DNA of 64,000 nucleotides. It comes from Dactylorhiza incarnata (taxonomy: Eukaryota > Streptophyta > Magnoliopsida > Asparagales > Orchidaceae). The notes below the pieces were generated by a model. The model was not told the DNA's origin. It did no database searches and saw nothing but the letters and a program-made list of their open reading frames with translations. A program made the position numbers and the translations under genes. The stretch spans positions 310,001 through 374,000 of the forward strand of contig JAWHQI010000023.1 in the NCBI GenBank assembly GCA_033032865.1. The letters run 5' to 3'. Below are positions 44,356 through 54,936 of this stretch, in pieces (positions within the stretch are counted from its first letter, which is position 1; each line of letters starts with the position of its first letter).

Positions 44356-45095
44356 ATGTTGCATGGGGTCTGTGTCTGTGTCTGTGTGTAATCTATATTT
44401 GCTTGTGCATGTGTGTGTCTGTATCTGTATGTATGTGTGTTTGTGTGTTTACGTGTATCTGCATGTGTCTGTGTGTGTGTGTGTCTTTGTTTGTGTGTGT
44501 GTGTACACAAATGTCTGTGTGTCTGTCTTTGGTGTTTGTGTGTGTGTGTCGTGGTGTTATTGTGTGTGTGTGTGTGTCTGTGTGTGACTGTGACTGTCTG
44601 TGTCTGTGTTAGTGTCTGTGTCTGTGAGTGTCTGTGTACGTATATGTGTCGGTCCATGTGTCTGTGTTTGTGTCCATGTGTTTGTGTCTGTATGTGTCTG
44701 TGTCTGTGTACGTACGTATGTGTGTCGATCCATTTGTCTGTGTATGTGTCCATGTATCTATACAAGTCTGTGTCTGTGTCCATGTGTTTGTGTCCATGTG
44801 TCTATGTCTGTATGTACACGTGCTTGTTTGTGACTGTGTATTTGGGTTGTGTGTGAGTGTTTGTCTGTCTATGCATGTTTGTCTGTGCTTGTGTGTGTCT
44901 GTGTTTGCGTATCTATATGTGTTAATTGTGTGTATGTGTCTGTGTCTATGTGTGTTTGTGCGTGTTTGTGTCTTTGCTTGCGTGTCTATGCGTGTTTGAC
45001 TATGTCAGTCTGTATCTATGTCTGTGACTGTGTTTGTGTTTGCGTGTCTGTGTTTGTATGTGTCTGTGTCTGTGTGTGTGTGTTTGTGTCCGGTG
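44310..45095. repeat. TG-rich degenerate microsatellite (about 790 bp)
   Basis: TGTGTGTCTGTG, TGTGTCCATGTG and similar words fill the segment. It begins with about 15 perfect TG units near 44317 and decays rightward. Long open frames on both strands are composition artefacts. Confidence 0.92.
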
Positions 45096-45130
45096 AGAAA
45101 ATTAAATTAATATTCAATTATTTTTTATTC

Positions 45131-45370
45131 AGTTGATCGAGCGCCTGAGAGCGGACGAAATTGAGCGGGGTAATTCTTACTTTTAAAAAATACATAAACG
45201 GATAAACCTTATTTAAAAATACATAAATCTTATTTAAAGCTCATGTGCACTGTCGCGCAATGTCGAGGCGGGGGTATTGTCGAGCGGGGAACATGGGCTT
45301 CATGTGCACTGTCAGTTGATCGAGCTCCTGAGAGCGGACAAAATTGAGCGGGGGTAATTCTTATTTTAAA
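45131..45370. repeat. Direct repeat, about 50 bp, spaced 181 bp
   Basis: CAGTTGATCGAGC(G/T)CCTGA followed by GAGCGGAC(G/A)AAATTGAGCG occurs at about 45131 and 45312, along with neighbouring TCATGTGCACTGTC copies (about 45240 and 45300). Confidence 0.75.
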
Positions 45371-46171
45371 AAAAACATAAATCGTATTTAAAAAGTAAAT
45401 TTTATTGAACAACGTGTTGTATTTATGAATTGATTTGACATGTATTTATGAATTTCATTACACATTTATTTTCATTAAAGCATGTGTCATCCATCAATCA
45501 ATATATATATGACATATATTTTCATTAAAACGCTAGCTCCCGAGCAAAAAACGTGTGCGTTGACAAATTTATTTATGCTCCCGAGCAAAAAAGATAGAGC
45601 TAGTGCAATGCACGCGACTGAAAAAAAAACGTGTGCTCGGGAAATAAAATGCGCATCCGAGTGAAAAGCACGCGCTCGAGCGAAAAATGGGCGCTCGAAG
45701 GGTACAATTATTTCACCCATGCGCACAATGAAAAAATATGCGTGCATGCGGGGCCAGTGCGCGATCGTTATTTTTATTCAAAAATTATATTAATATGTTT
45801 TAAATTTTTTGATTTGTTTTGTGCAAAATTTTATGAAGGGAAATTTCCCTCCATATATTTCATTAATGTGAGAGGGAAGGAAATAGACAAAACTTAATAA
45901 ACTAGAGGAAGAGAACGGCGCGCCGCGACGACCGAGAAAGAGAACGACGATGGCGGCGGTCGTGGAAGAGAGAGGCGACGGCGGCGGCGACCGTCGAAGA
46001 GAGGGGAGACAACGGCGGCGGTCGTACGTGAAAGACATTGCTACAGCTCGCAAATGGATGTTTGTGTGTTTGGTTGTCCGTGTCTGTGTGTGTGCATGTG
46101 TCTGTGTTTGAGCCCCGACACATGCAATACGCGCTAGCTCTCAAGCAAAAAAAGGAAAACTACACGAACGA

Positions 46172-46326
46172 GAGTGCATTTGCGTGCGCGCGAGAGTGCA
46201 TTTGCGTGCGCGCGAGAGTGCATTTGCGTGCGCGCGAGAGTGCATTTGCGTGCGCGCGAGAGTGCATTTGCGTGCGCGCGAGAGTGCATTTGCGTGCGCG
46301 CGAGAGTGCATTTGCGTGCACGTGCG
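46172..46326. repeat. 22-bp minisatellite, seven copies
   Basis: The unit GAGTGCATTTGCGTGCGCGCGA is repeated seven times in near-perfect register and decays into GTGCACGTGCGTGCGTG. It encodes nothing meaningful. Confidence 0.93.
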
Positions 46327-46839
46327 TGCGTGATTTTATTTTAATTCCAAAATTATATTAAAAAATTAATGTCATATTAATTCACATTCATTTTTACATT
46401 TAATATACTTTTTAATTTTTAGTTTAGTTTTATTCAAAATTTCATGGAGAGAAACTTTCATCCGTATATTTCATTCATTCATGTGAGAGAGAGAGATAGA
46501 GCTGCATGAGAGAGAGGCAGAAAAACTTTTATAAAAAGTTAAAGATTTATAAAAAAACTCGTACGCGCAAAAATACATGTCGCAATATATAGTACCACAT
46601 ATCTGCGACAGCCGCGCACAGATGTTTGCGAGCTGTAAGAGTACTGTCGTCGCGTTAGAGCACTATCGAGGCGGGGTACTGTCGCGCGCATACAAAATTT
46701 TTTTTTCTTCAAAAAAAACAATAATAATTCAAAACTTTGATAATAAAATAGTACAAAAATTGAAAATAAAATCTGATATATTTTTTGTAACAAAACTTTA
46801 ATAATATTATATTACTATTAGTAAGGACAATGTCTTTGT

Positions 46840-47065
46840 CACAAAAAACTTTAATGATGTGGTTACAATTGATACTTATTGTGAGAAAAATTTCTATTTG
46901 TAACGTAACATTAGTGCTGTTACAAATACTTACAGTTATAGTAACGAATTAATTATTATTGTAACAAAATTTAAAATATTCGTTACAAAAAAGTTCTTTT
47001 TTGTAATAACAAAAAAAATTTGTTACTAAATATAACTATTAGTAACAAACTGTGTTTTAGTTATA
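46840..47065. repeat. Cluster of GTAACG/TGTAAC motifs (right)
   Basis: About ten copies of GTAACG, GTAACAA or TTGTTAC lie in a 225-bp AT-rich stretch, mostly in inverse orientation to the cluster at 39.5-40.0 kb. Confidence 0.55.
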
Positions 47066-48612
47066 TTTCAGTTCTTACAACAGGTGCAGTTTATTGTATC
47101 AGGTCAAAATTTTCAAGAAAAAACAATAGGTATGTGTATTCTGGTCCATTCTTAATCGATTTGGGATGACACCTACACCAATTTAGAGCTTATTTGGAAA
47201 CTCGGGTGCGTTAAATCAGAGTCTAACCCGCATCCCGCAATCTCGATCGAGCAATCAAGTATTTATATTGTATCAAAAAGCAAATAAGGTATTAATAACA
47301 CGCATTTCCCCTCTCCCATTCGTGTGAAATCAAGCCACATCCTGCAATCTCTACACGCATTTTGTGTACAAAAAAAAAACTAAAACCAAATCTACAATCT
47401 CTACACGCATTTAGATGTTTGCTGCCTAAAACTTCGATAGAAACAAGAAAAAAAACTGAAATCAAACTGCATAAAAATCAGCAGAAATTGGGCTGTAAAA
47501 CTGCACTAAAAAGAACTGTATAAGAACTAGCAGAAATCCGACTGTAAAACCGCTAAAAAAAGAACTGTATAAAAATCAGCAAAAATTTAACTATAAAACT
47601 GCTTTAAAAAAGCTGTATAAGAACGAACATATAACCAACTATAAAACTGCTAAAAAAATAATTATAAAAGAACCAGCAGAGATCAGACTATAAAATAGCT
47701 CAAAAACATAACTTTATAGCAACGACCACAGATTTTCGACAGTATTTTTTCAAAAAAAAAAGTGAAGTACTAATCCACCAGTGAGTACCAAATGAGGAAG
47801 GTAAACTACTATAAAAGAGCCGTTCAACAAAAAAATGGCAGGAAACACATACTCTTGGAAGCAGTCGAGGAGGTGGTCTCCTATCGTCCGGCTTCGGCAA
47901 CAGAAGTTGTTGTCCTCGGGTGGAAGAATCTCTAAACGACGATGCCGGACTGAAATTTGGGTGGCCTAGGACTAGAACGGGGCGGAGTCGGGAGTCGGGA
48001 GTCAACGGCGAAAGAGCAAAAAAAATCGAATGGAAGGAAGCAAAATGGTGGGCCCCAGGCTATTTATTCACGCATGAAATTTTTGTGTTATACGTATGGA
48101 AAATTTTCCCGCTCCGTACCCCCCGAGTATGGTCCGCGTCAGATTTGGTCCATCCGATCAATTATCAGACCGCCAGCGAAATTTGCGATTAAAAAAAATA
48201 AAAAATGATATCCGATCAGATTTTAAATGCCACGATATCAGGCCGGATTATTTTTAAAAAATTAATTTTTTTTATAGGTTAATAGATATTAAAATGATGG
48301 TAAAAAGATCATAATTAACATTTTGTAATTTATTTTATAAAAAATCCAAAATTTTGTAGTTAAAATCATTTATTTGGGTGGGATGCGGACCATGCTTTTG
48401 GTCCGCATCCCGGACCAAAAAAATTTCCCCGACCAACAAAATATTATGGCTCTCTTTGAGGCGGTGGTGGTGGAAAAAACTCTATTCTCACCGCCGCTCT
48501 TTTTAGGTTGTTTGGATGAGAAGCTTTTTCAAAAGATTTTTTTCAAGAAAGATGTTTTAGGGGCTTTTTGAGCAGCCGGTCCAACACTGCTTTCTAAAAA
48601 CTATCTTCTCTG
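47066..48612. other. AT-rich flank left of element 2
   Basis: Repeated phrases of the type AACTGTATAAAAATCAGCAGAAAT appear at about 47460-47690, a loose array of about 60 bp. A GC-richer block at 47850-48200 gives open frames with no known domain. The DNA directly left of the element ends CTCTG, which is the target duplication. Confidence 0.35.
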
Positions 48613-49264
48613 TGTTGACGCCAGGAAAATCCTGACCTCAAGATTCGGACCAATGCAGCCGGAGGCTACTCGCCCAGCAGTCCAACGAGATGACTTGGCT
48701 GGCAACGACGAAGAAGCTAGAAGAGCAACAAACAGGACCCCAGGTGCTGCGGCAGGGAGGTCCCACCACGTACCCAGAAGCTCCGAAGAGACTTCCCCTC
48801 CAAGACCAAAGAATGGCCGAGCAGGGTACGAGGAAGGCACCGACTTGGCTAGTACCGGGAGTAGCGGCCAAGTGCGACAGGTTCCAGAAAGCAAGAGCGA
48901 GGGTTTTAAAAACTCAAGTCCAGGTGCCAATCCAAGTACCCCTGGGGTCCTATTTATAGGAAAACCAAGGGGTAGGGGGGGTTTTTATAGCCCACCCCCC
49001 GACCCGGCGACTATGGGTTACTCGGCGAGTACCATGCCATAGTCGCCCATCTGGCGAGTATTGGGGACTGCTCGCACACGCCGGGCCAATACTCGCTAGG
49101 TCTTCTGTTCCATGCTCGCCAGCCTGGCGAGTATTGGCTGTTTACTCGCCGAGGTCTTCTCCACTTCTGCCTTGAACTGCCGGTCTTTGTGTTGACCTCT
49201 TTGACTTTGACTTCTGCCTACGTGGCCTTGGGGGGGTCCACCCTCGGAGAATGAGGGTTGTACA
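48613..49264 (-). repeat. Element 2 3' LTR (652 bp)
   Basis: This is the left LTR, almost identical to 60426-61084. A TATA box (TATAAATAGGACC on the minus strand) lies at about 48946-48958. Several GGCGAGTA/TACTCGCC words occur in its right half. Confidence 0.93.
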
Positions 49265-49387
49265 CAATCCCCGCTCTTTGCGAGTAACGCAGTTGCTCGG
49301 AAAGAATCATCCAACCCTTATTCGACGAGCAGCCTTATGGGCGAGTATTAGCTGATAATCGGCATCTCGCTGGTCGACGCTCGAACT

Positions 49388-49398
49388 CTATAAATAGA
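49388..49398 (+). promoter_or_regulatory. TATA box of element 2 antisense gene A
   Basis: CTATAAATAGAGGGG on the plus strand lies about 50 bp before the ATG at 49444 and outside the LTR, so the gene has its own internal promoter. Confidence 0.65.
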
Positions 49399-49443
49399 GG
49401 GGCAAGGGTCTCTGACGGCACGCCCTTTCTGAACTCGCTCAAG

Positions 49444-51037
49444 ATGGTGCGCGACTATGCTGCTGAGGCTAAGGCGGCCATGGCTGGTCTTGTCGGCCTG
49501 TTTGATGGTATTTCGCTCCCTCCTCACCCAGATCTTACATCTGGCGACCTTCCATCTTCTAAGAAGAGGAAGAGGCTCGCCCAGAAGAAGAAGAAGAAGG
49601 AAAAGAAGAAAGCCGTCGAGGAGGAGGTCGCCGCTCCCTTGGGCGACCAACACCAACAGCTGCTGGACGATCTGGGACTTTCCAATGAGGGCGACTCGCC
49701 GGTCACGGAACCTCCTGCTTCTAAGGTCGTCGAGGGGGCGAGCATTCCCGAGACCTCGGCCCAGAATCTGCCGGAGAGTCTCGCTCCTGTGCGAGGTGCG
49801 AGTAATATACTCGCCATTGTCAAGTTTTGATTTCTTTCGTCTCGCTTTGCAGAGTTAATCGCCCCTTTTCTGTTTTAACAGATTCGTCTACCCTTGGTGC
49901 TCAGGAGGGTCCTCTGGACGTAGCTCCTCTGAGGTCGTCGCCCATGGTCTCGCCTCGGGGTGGAGGTCGCTCAGGGCGAGTTCTTCACAGCTCCTCGCTG
50001 GAGAAGAGGCCGATGAGCGAGCAACATGCTCCTTTGGCGAGCATCGTGCCTCCGCCTCCACCGCCTTTTCAATCTGTAGAGACGGCGAGCAGCTCGCAGC
50101 TGCCCGCAGGTGGACTTCCGCCACCTCCTCCGTTTCCTCCTTCTGCTACCCTTCAGGGCGATCAGCGCCCTTCGACTTCTACTGCACCTTCGACTCACCA
50201 GGGCGAATCCTCGCGCCGTGGCGGGACTGGGGGCTCTTCGGGCTTCTTCGCTCCCAGAGGGGGAGGGCGACCAGGCGATAATCGCGGTCGGGGGAACGCG
50301 CCTCCCAGCCGGGATCCGGCGATTGGGGGCTCTTCGCGGCGAGATGACCATCATCGCAGCACATCTCCTCGCCGGGCAAGGGTCTCTCCTCGCCGTCGTT
50401 CACGCAGTCCTAGGCCAGGTATTTGGTCGTCATTTTCAATAGTCGCTACTGTCTTCACTTCGCTTTTTGCTTCGTCATCTAAGTTCTAACACTCTTACCT
50501 TTTTTGGCAGCTCGCGCCCATACCCCCATTGGAGCCTTGATCGACGCGGTCGGGCTTCCTTCTCGCGAGTACCAGGAGAGGGCTACTCGCGCAATTCTGG
50601 AGCTGGAGTCCAAGCTGGAGCGCCTGGCGATTTGTGAGCCTCATCGCCGCCTGTCCGAGGTTGAATCGCGAGTTGAGCGCCTGGCGAGCTCTGACGCTCA
50701 TCGTCGTTTGACCGAGCTGGAGGTGCGAGTATCGCGGCTGGAAGAGTTCGATACTCGCCTGGCTGGTGCAGAATCTCGCCTTCATACGGTTGGCGACCTG
50801 GAGCGCAGACTGGCGAGGATCGAGCATCGCCAACAGCTGCATCATGACGAGTTGGTGGGGATGCGCGCGAGCATGGGCTCGGTTGGTCGGCTGGCGAGGA
50901 TCGAAGACCAACTGCGTCAGGGCGAGGACGCGATGTCTCTGGCCTTTGAGCACTTCAAGCGTGCTCGCAGCATGGGCTTCGTTGGGCGACATCCTCAGCC
51001 TCCGGATTTTCAAGCGAATCTCCAAGCACCTCCCTAG
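49444..51037 (+). CDS. Element 2 antisense gene A: basic, RS-like, coiled-coil protein (about 471 aa)
   Basis: Exons are inferred at 49444-49795, 49882-50418 and 50511-51037. Donors are GAG|GTGCGA (GCGA|GTAATA six bases later is an in-frame alternative) and CCAG|GTATTT. Acceptors are CTGTTTTAACAG and TTTTTTGGCAG. Both introns are phase 1, and the joined frame is 472 codons. The N terminus has a lysine-rich stretch (KKRKRLAQKKKKKEKKK, about residues 38-55) that could be a nuclear-localisation signal. The middle is Pro/Ser-rich and ends in an Arg-Ser tract (SPRRARVSPRRRSRSPR). The C-terminal third is a predicted coiled coil with internal repeats of the type HRRLxExExRVxRL. I recognise no catalytic domain and do not know the family. 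It lies head-to-tail with gene B, opposite gag-pol. Confidence 0.65.
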
Positions 51038-51426
51038 ACGCTGCTTTTTCTCCCTTTTTCTTCTTTCTACGCTATGTCGCCTTTTGGCGAGTAGCTCTGT
51101 ACTGCTGAACTATTGCCTGATTTGATGTAATATTATTTCGGCGAGTATTAGAAAACTCGTCGTTTACTACTTGTTCTGCCTTCTTCTTTCTGTGATGGAT
51201 TTTATCTTGATTTTTTCTCTATCTTCTTTTATTTTGGCGAGTAGCTATCTGTTCCTCTCCTTATGCATAGCGAGCTTTTTCCGCGCCTTTCTTTGCAGGT
51301 CTTCTCGCTTGGGAGGTCGACTTCTTGCTGACGCGCGTTGCTGAGTTGGCGATTACAACGTAATACTCGCCACCCCCTTATTCCTAATCGCGCCGTCGTG
51401 CTCGATACGCCAAGCTACCCGACCAC

Positions 51427-51435
51427 TATAAATAG
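51427..51435 (+). promoter_or_regulatory. TATA box of element 2 antisense gene B
   Basis: CTATAAATAGGGGGG on the plus strand lies about 130 bp before the ATG at 51559. It is almost the same sequence as the gene A TATA region. Confidence 0.65.
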
Positions 51436-51558
51436 GGGGGGTGGGTGAGTCTTAAATACGCTTTTGGCGATCTTCTGAGCTCTCGTGCGAGTATCTTCCG
51501 TCTCCCTTTCCTCTTCGTGCTTTCTTGGATACTCGTCTTTCTTCCCTTCCTTCAAAAG

Positions 51559-53500
51559 ATGGCCGATGAGGCGACCATCCGGCGTGCCAATCACGCCCAG
51601 AACTTTGCGGCGACCACCTTCAAGAAGTCGATCACGACTGAGAAGGAGTTGGAGGTCGTCAGGGCGAAGTACCTCCCGCCAGGGTACATCGCTAGGCTTC
51701 CTCGCCAGGGAGAGCGACTAAATTCCTTTCTGGGTGATGGGCGAGTACTCCCTACTCGCCACTTCGAGGTGGGCCTGCGACTACCACTGTGGACGGAGTT
51801 CTCCCAGATACTCCGCTACTTTGGGATAGTCCCCGCCCAGATCAACCCTAACGGGGTGGCGATGATCGTGGGCTTCCTCTGCTATTTGCGCGACCAGGGG
51901 ATCGCCTTCGACCTTTCCGTCTTTCGGCGAGTATTCAACTTCATGGCGACAGGCGAGGGCGTCATCTTCTTCTGCAGCCATGTCTGCACGCTGGTCGGCA
52001 CCGCGAACAAGAATCATCGCTGGGGAGAGCGATTAGTCGTCATTTCTGGCAACTTTCAAGCGATCCCCGACAAATCCTTCCAGCCACCGGAGAGCGTCTT
52101 CGGGACTTCCTTCCTAAGCGAGGGTGGCGTGAAGCTGCTCGAGTCCTTCAAGAATCGCCGTCTTGATGTGGTGCACTGGAGGAGGCGAGTAGATGAGCTC
52201 GCCGAGGTTTTCGTAGGCGAAGGTAATCTACTGTGCGAGTATTCGCAATACTCGTTCTTCGTCTTCCACTTGGCGACTAACTGGATTTATCGCTTCTCTT
52301 CCTGCAGCAGTCCACGTCCTGCCGCGCGAGCTTCTTCCCGCGGTGGTGAAGACGACTACTTCCACCCAGGGAGGCACAGGGACCTCTGCTCGCGGGGATG
52401 GGGCCTACTCGCCCATCGACTTGTCGCCGGGAGGTGATGAGACCCTGGTCGCCGGCGAAGGCTCTGGGCCGCTGAAGAAGCGGAAGGAGAGGGGCGAGCA
52501 CTCCGAGCCCTCGAGGAAGAAGAAGGAGCTCGCCCACAAGGATAAGGGCAAGAAGGCGGATCCTTCTGAGGCCGGCGAGCCCTATACCCACCCAAACTTC
52601 AACTTGGGTGTTCGTGGCGAGGACGCCTATGGACGCCGCCTAGTCGCCTGGTCGGAGGGCGACCATGTGGTGTCCCTGAGCTCCAACCTCCCGCCCTGGT
52701 CAGAGGACTGGGAGGATCAAGGCGAGGCTTTTGACGTGCTCCACGCCGTCTATGGTCGCGAGGACGCGGAGAGGCTGCGGGAGGAATCCTCCGAGTATCT
52801 GGCGCACCAAACCTCACGATCCCTGCTGCAATCTGCCGAGCTGGCCCATTTGACGGCGAGGAGGTTGCTGGAGTACGAGGAGACCATCCGGATCAGTACA
52901 AAGAAAATGATCGCCATGGGGCTCAAGGCGAAGGAGCATGAGGTACTCGCTTCTCTTTGATACTCGCCTCCGGGATAGTCGCCCCTTTGCCGAATAACTT
53001 ACTGACTTTGTGTCTTCTTGCTTTTGAAGGTCGCCGAGGTGGAGATGGCGACAAAGATGTCCCAGCTGGAGAAGGAGCTGGAGGATACTCGGCAAACCTT
53101 GGAGGCCGCCCAGGTGCGAATCGCTGAGCTGGAAACTCGGCCTGCCGAGCAACGGCTAGCGGTGGCGGGCCCCTCTAGGGTCGGTAAGCAGATTCGGATG
53201 CATGGCGACGACATGCCACGAGTTCGCCGAGAGATCGCACGAGCTACGGGGACCGTCATCCTGAGTCAGCTGAAGGCGGATGATCTCCTGAAGCCGGCCG
53301 CAATGGAGTTGAGGGTGGAGGACATCATCCCGGCGCTGCTCGCCGAGGAGTCCACCTCCCCTTTGCGAGCATCCTCGCCGCCGTCCAGTGATGCCGAGTA
53401 TGACGACTCTGAGGAGGATGAAGATGATGATGCTGATGATGGCGACGATGATGGGGGCGACGAGCCAAATGTAGATATTTTGGGCGAGGACGTCGCCTAG
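51559..53500 (+). CDS. Element 2 antisense gene B: spliced 'putative gypsy type transposon' domain protein (589 aa)
   Basis: Exons are inferred at 51559-52222, 52308-52942 and 53030-53500. Donors are GAAG|GTAATC and GAG|GTACTC. Acceptors are TTCCTGCAG (with a second CAG three bases on) and CTTTTGAAG. Phases are 1 and 0, and the joined frame is 590 codons. The start is the ATG in AAAAGATGGCC. Residues from about 35 to 200 align with the element 1 antisense protein: LPPGYIARLP, GLRLPLWTEFSQILRYFGIV and IVGFLCYLRDQGIAFDLSVF. A Lys-rich linker follows (KKRKERGEHSEPSRKKKE), then a helical region, a coiled coil (MATKMSQLEKELEDTRQTLE) and an extremely acidic tail (about residues 548-580, mostly Asp/Glu). 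The layout equals that of the element 1 protein. Function is unknown; conservation in an otherwise diverged element suggests it matters to the element. Confidence 0.78.
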
Positions 53501-54936
53501 TCGCCTGGGCTCCCTTTTTGCTCGCCCGGCGACCTTTTGTAAACATCTTGAAGATTCTTTTGTAATATTCATCAAATATTTACATATGAAAAGGACAAAT
53601 GTTTTGCTCGCCTGTCTCCTTGGTCCTTGCTTCTTTTTCTGAATGCCGCTTAGGCTCCTAGGCTCGAGGCGAGATTGAGTGCTCGCTAGGATCTTAGGAT
53701 TACGGCGAGGTTGCGTGTACCTCTATACTCGTACTTATATACTCGCACCTCCATGCTCGCACATGTATACTCGCCTAGGTACTCGCACATGCATGCTCGC
53801 CTTCTGCAATGTTTCCCTTGAGGGAGTTGAGCTGTGGAGGCAACTCAGAGGGTTTAGAGGGACACGTGCTCTCAAGGTCTTGCCTGGTACCTGGTGAAGA
53901 GTTTATCAGACTCGTTCAACAATAATGAATTTTTTAGGGAAAAGAGATAGGGAACGGCAGTTGGGGAGGCCTGGAGGGACACATCTTCCCGAGGCCTTCA
54001 TCCTACTTGGATGCCGGAAGATCTCCTTTCTTTTAGTTGTTCAAATCGGTCCTGTCCTTTTCATCGTTGGAACGTCGGCTTCCAGGCTCTCCCCTGGCAA
54101 TCTCTTCAGTCGGACGAGAAATGCAGTCGGTGGGAACCGCGGCCAACATGCAAGGGGGGAGCTGATCTCGGCCGTCATTGCAGAGGCTTGGTCTTAAGGG
54201 ATCGCACACCCGAGGCACTGTCCCATCATCCGTTCTGAGTTTTTACGAGGGTTAAGCCGGAATATCGTGTTCCAACTCGCGATGGTGATTGTTGATGTAG
54301 GACGACGTCAAGCAGGGAGTGGCAGTCGGGGAGATCCAAGGGGACACACCATCCCGAGGCCTCCATCCTACTTGGATGCTGAATGTGGATCGGACCTGCT
54401 TCCTGTTGCTCAGGGAGTTTAGCAGGGAGTTAAGCACACTTTAGGCACAATAACTCATATGATCTAACACAGTAACTTAGAAAATGAAATGCTTTGCTGC
54501 GAGCTTTTCAGCTTTTGAGGGTACATGACGCCTTTTTTCAAGGGTCCCCTGAGTTAGTGAAATCGACCATCTCTTCGCCGAATCGGAAGGTCGGCGTCCA
54601 GACTTCTTCCCGGTAATCTCTACAGTCGGACGAGAAATGCAGTCGGTGGGAACCGCGGCCAACATGCAAGGGGGGAGCTGATCTCAGCCGTCATTGCAGA
54701 GGCTTGGTCTTAAGGGAACGCACACCCGAGGCACTGTCCCATCATCCGTTCTGAGTTTTTACGAGGGTTAAGTCGGAGGCCTGTTTCCCAACCTAGCGTG
54801 GAGATTGACTTCACCTGACTTCCTTATTTTGAGGCTTTGTTGATGCGAAGGAAGCTTCCTCGTCCCATGTTTCAGGGCGACGTAAATTTTATTCAAAAGG
54901 AATGAATTTACAAGGATGGGATATATACATCCCCCC
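53501..54936. repeat. Convergent 3' region of element 2 with long direct repeats
   Basis: Two 154-bp copies (about 54108-54261 and 54624-54777, offset 516 bp) share AGTCGGACGAGAAATGCAGT and CATCCGTTCTGAGTTTTTAC and differ at only a few sites. A second pair (about 53956 and 54322) shares CATCCTACTTGGATGC. At about 53720-53800, TACTCGCAC/TACTCGCCT words are repeated. The region lies between the stop of antisense gene B and the stop of pol. Confidence 0.85.

Noticed and set aside
44196..45136. Val/Cys-rich and Thr/His-rich open frames
   Set aside because: They are produced by the TG-rich low-complexity tract.
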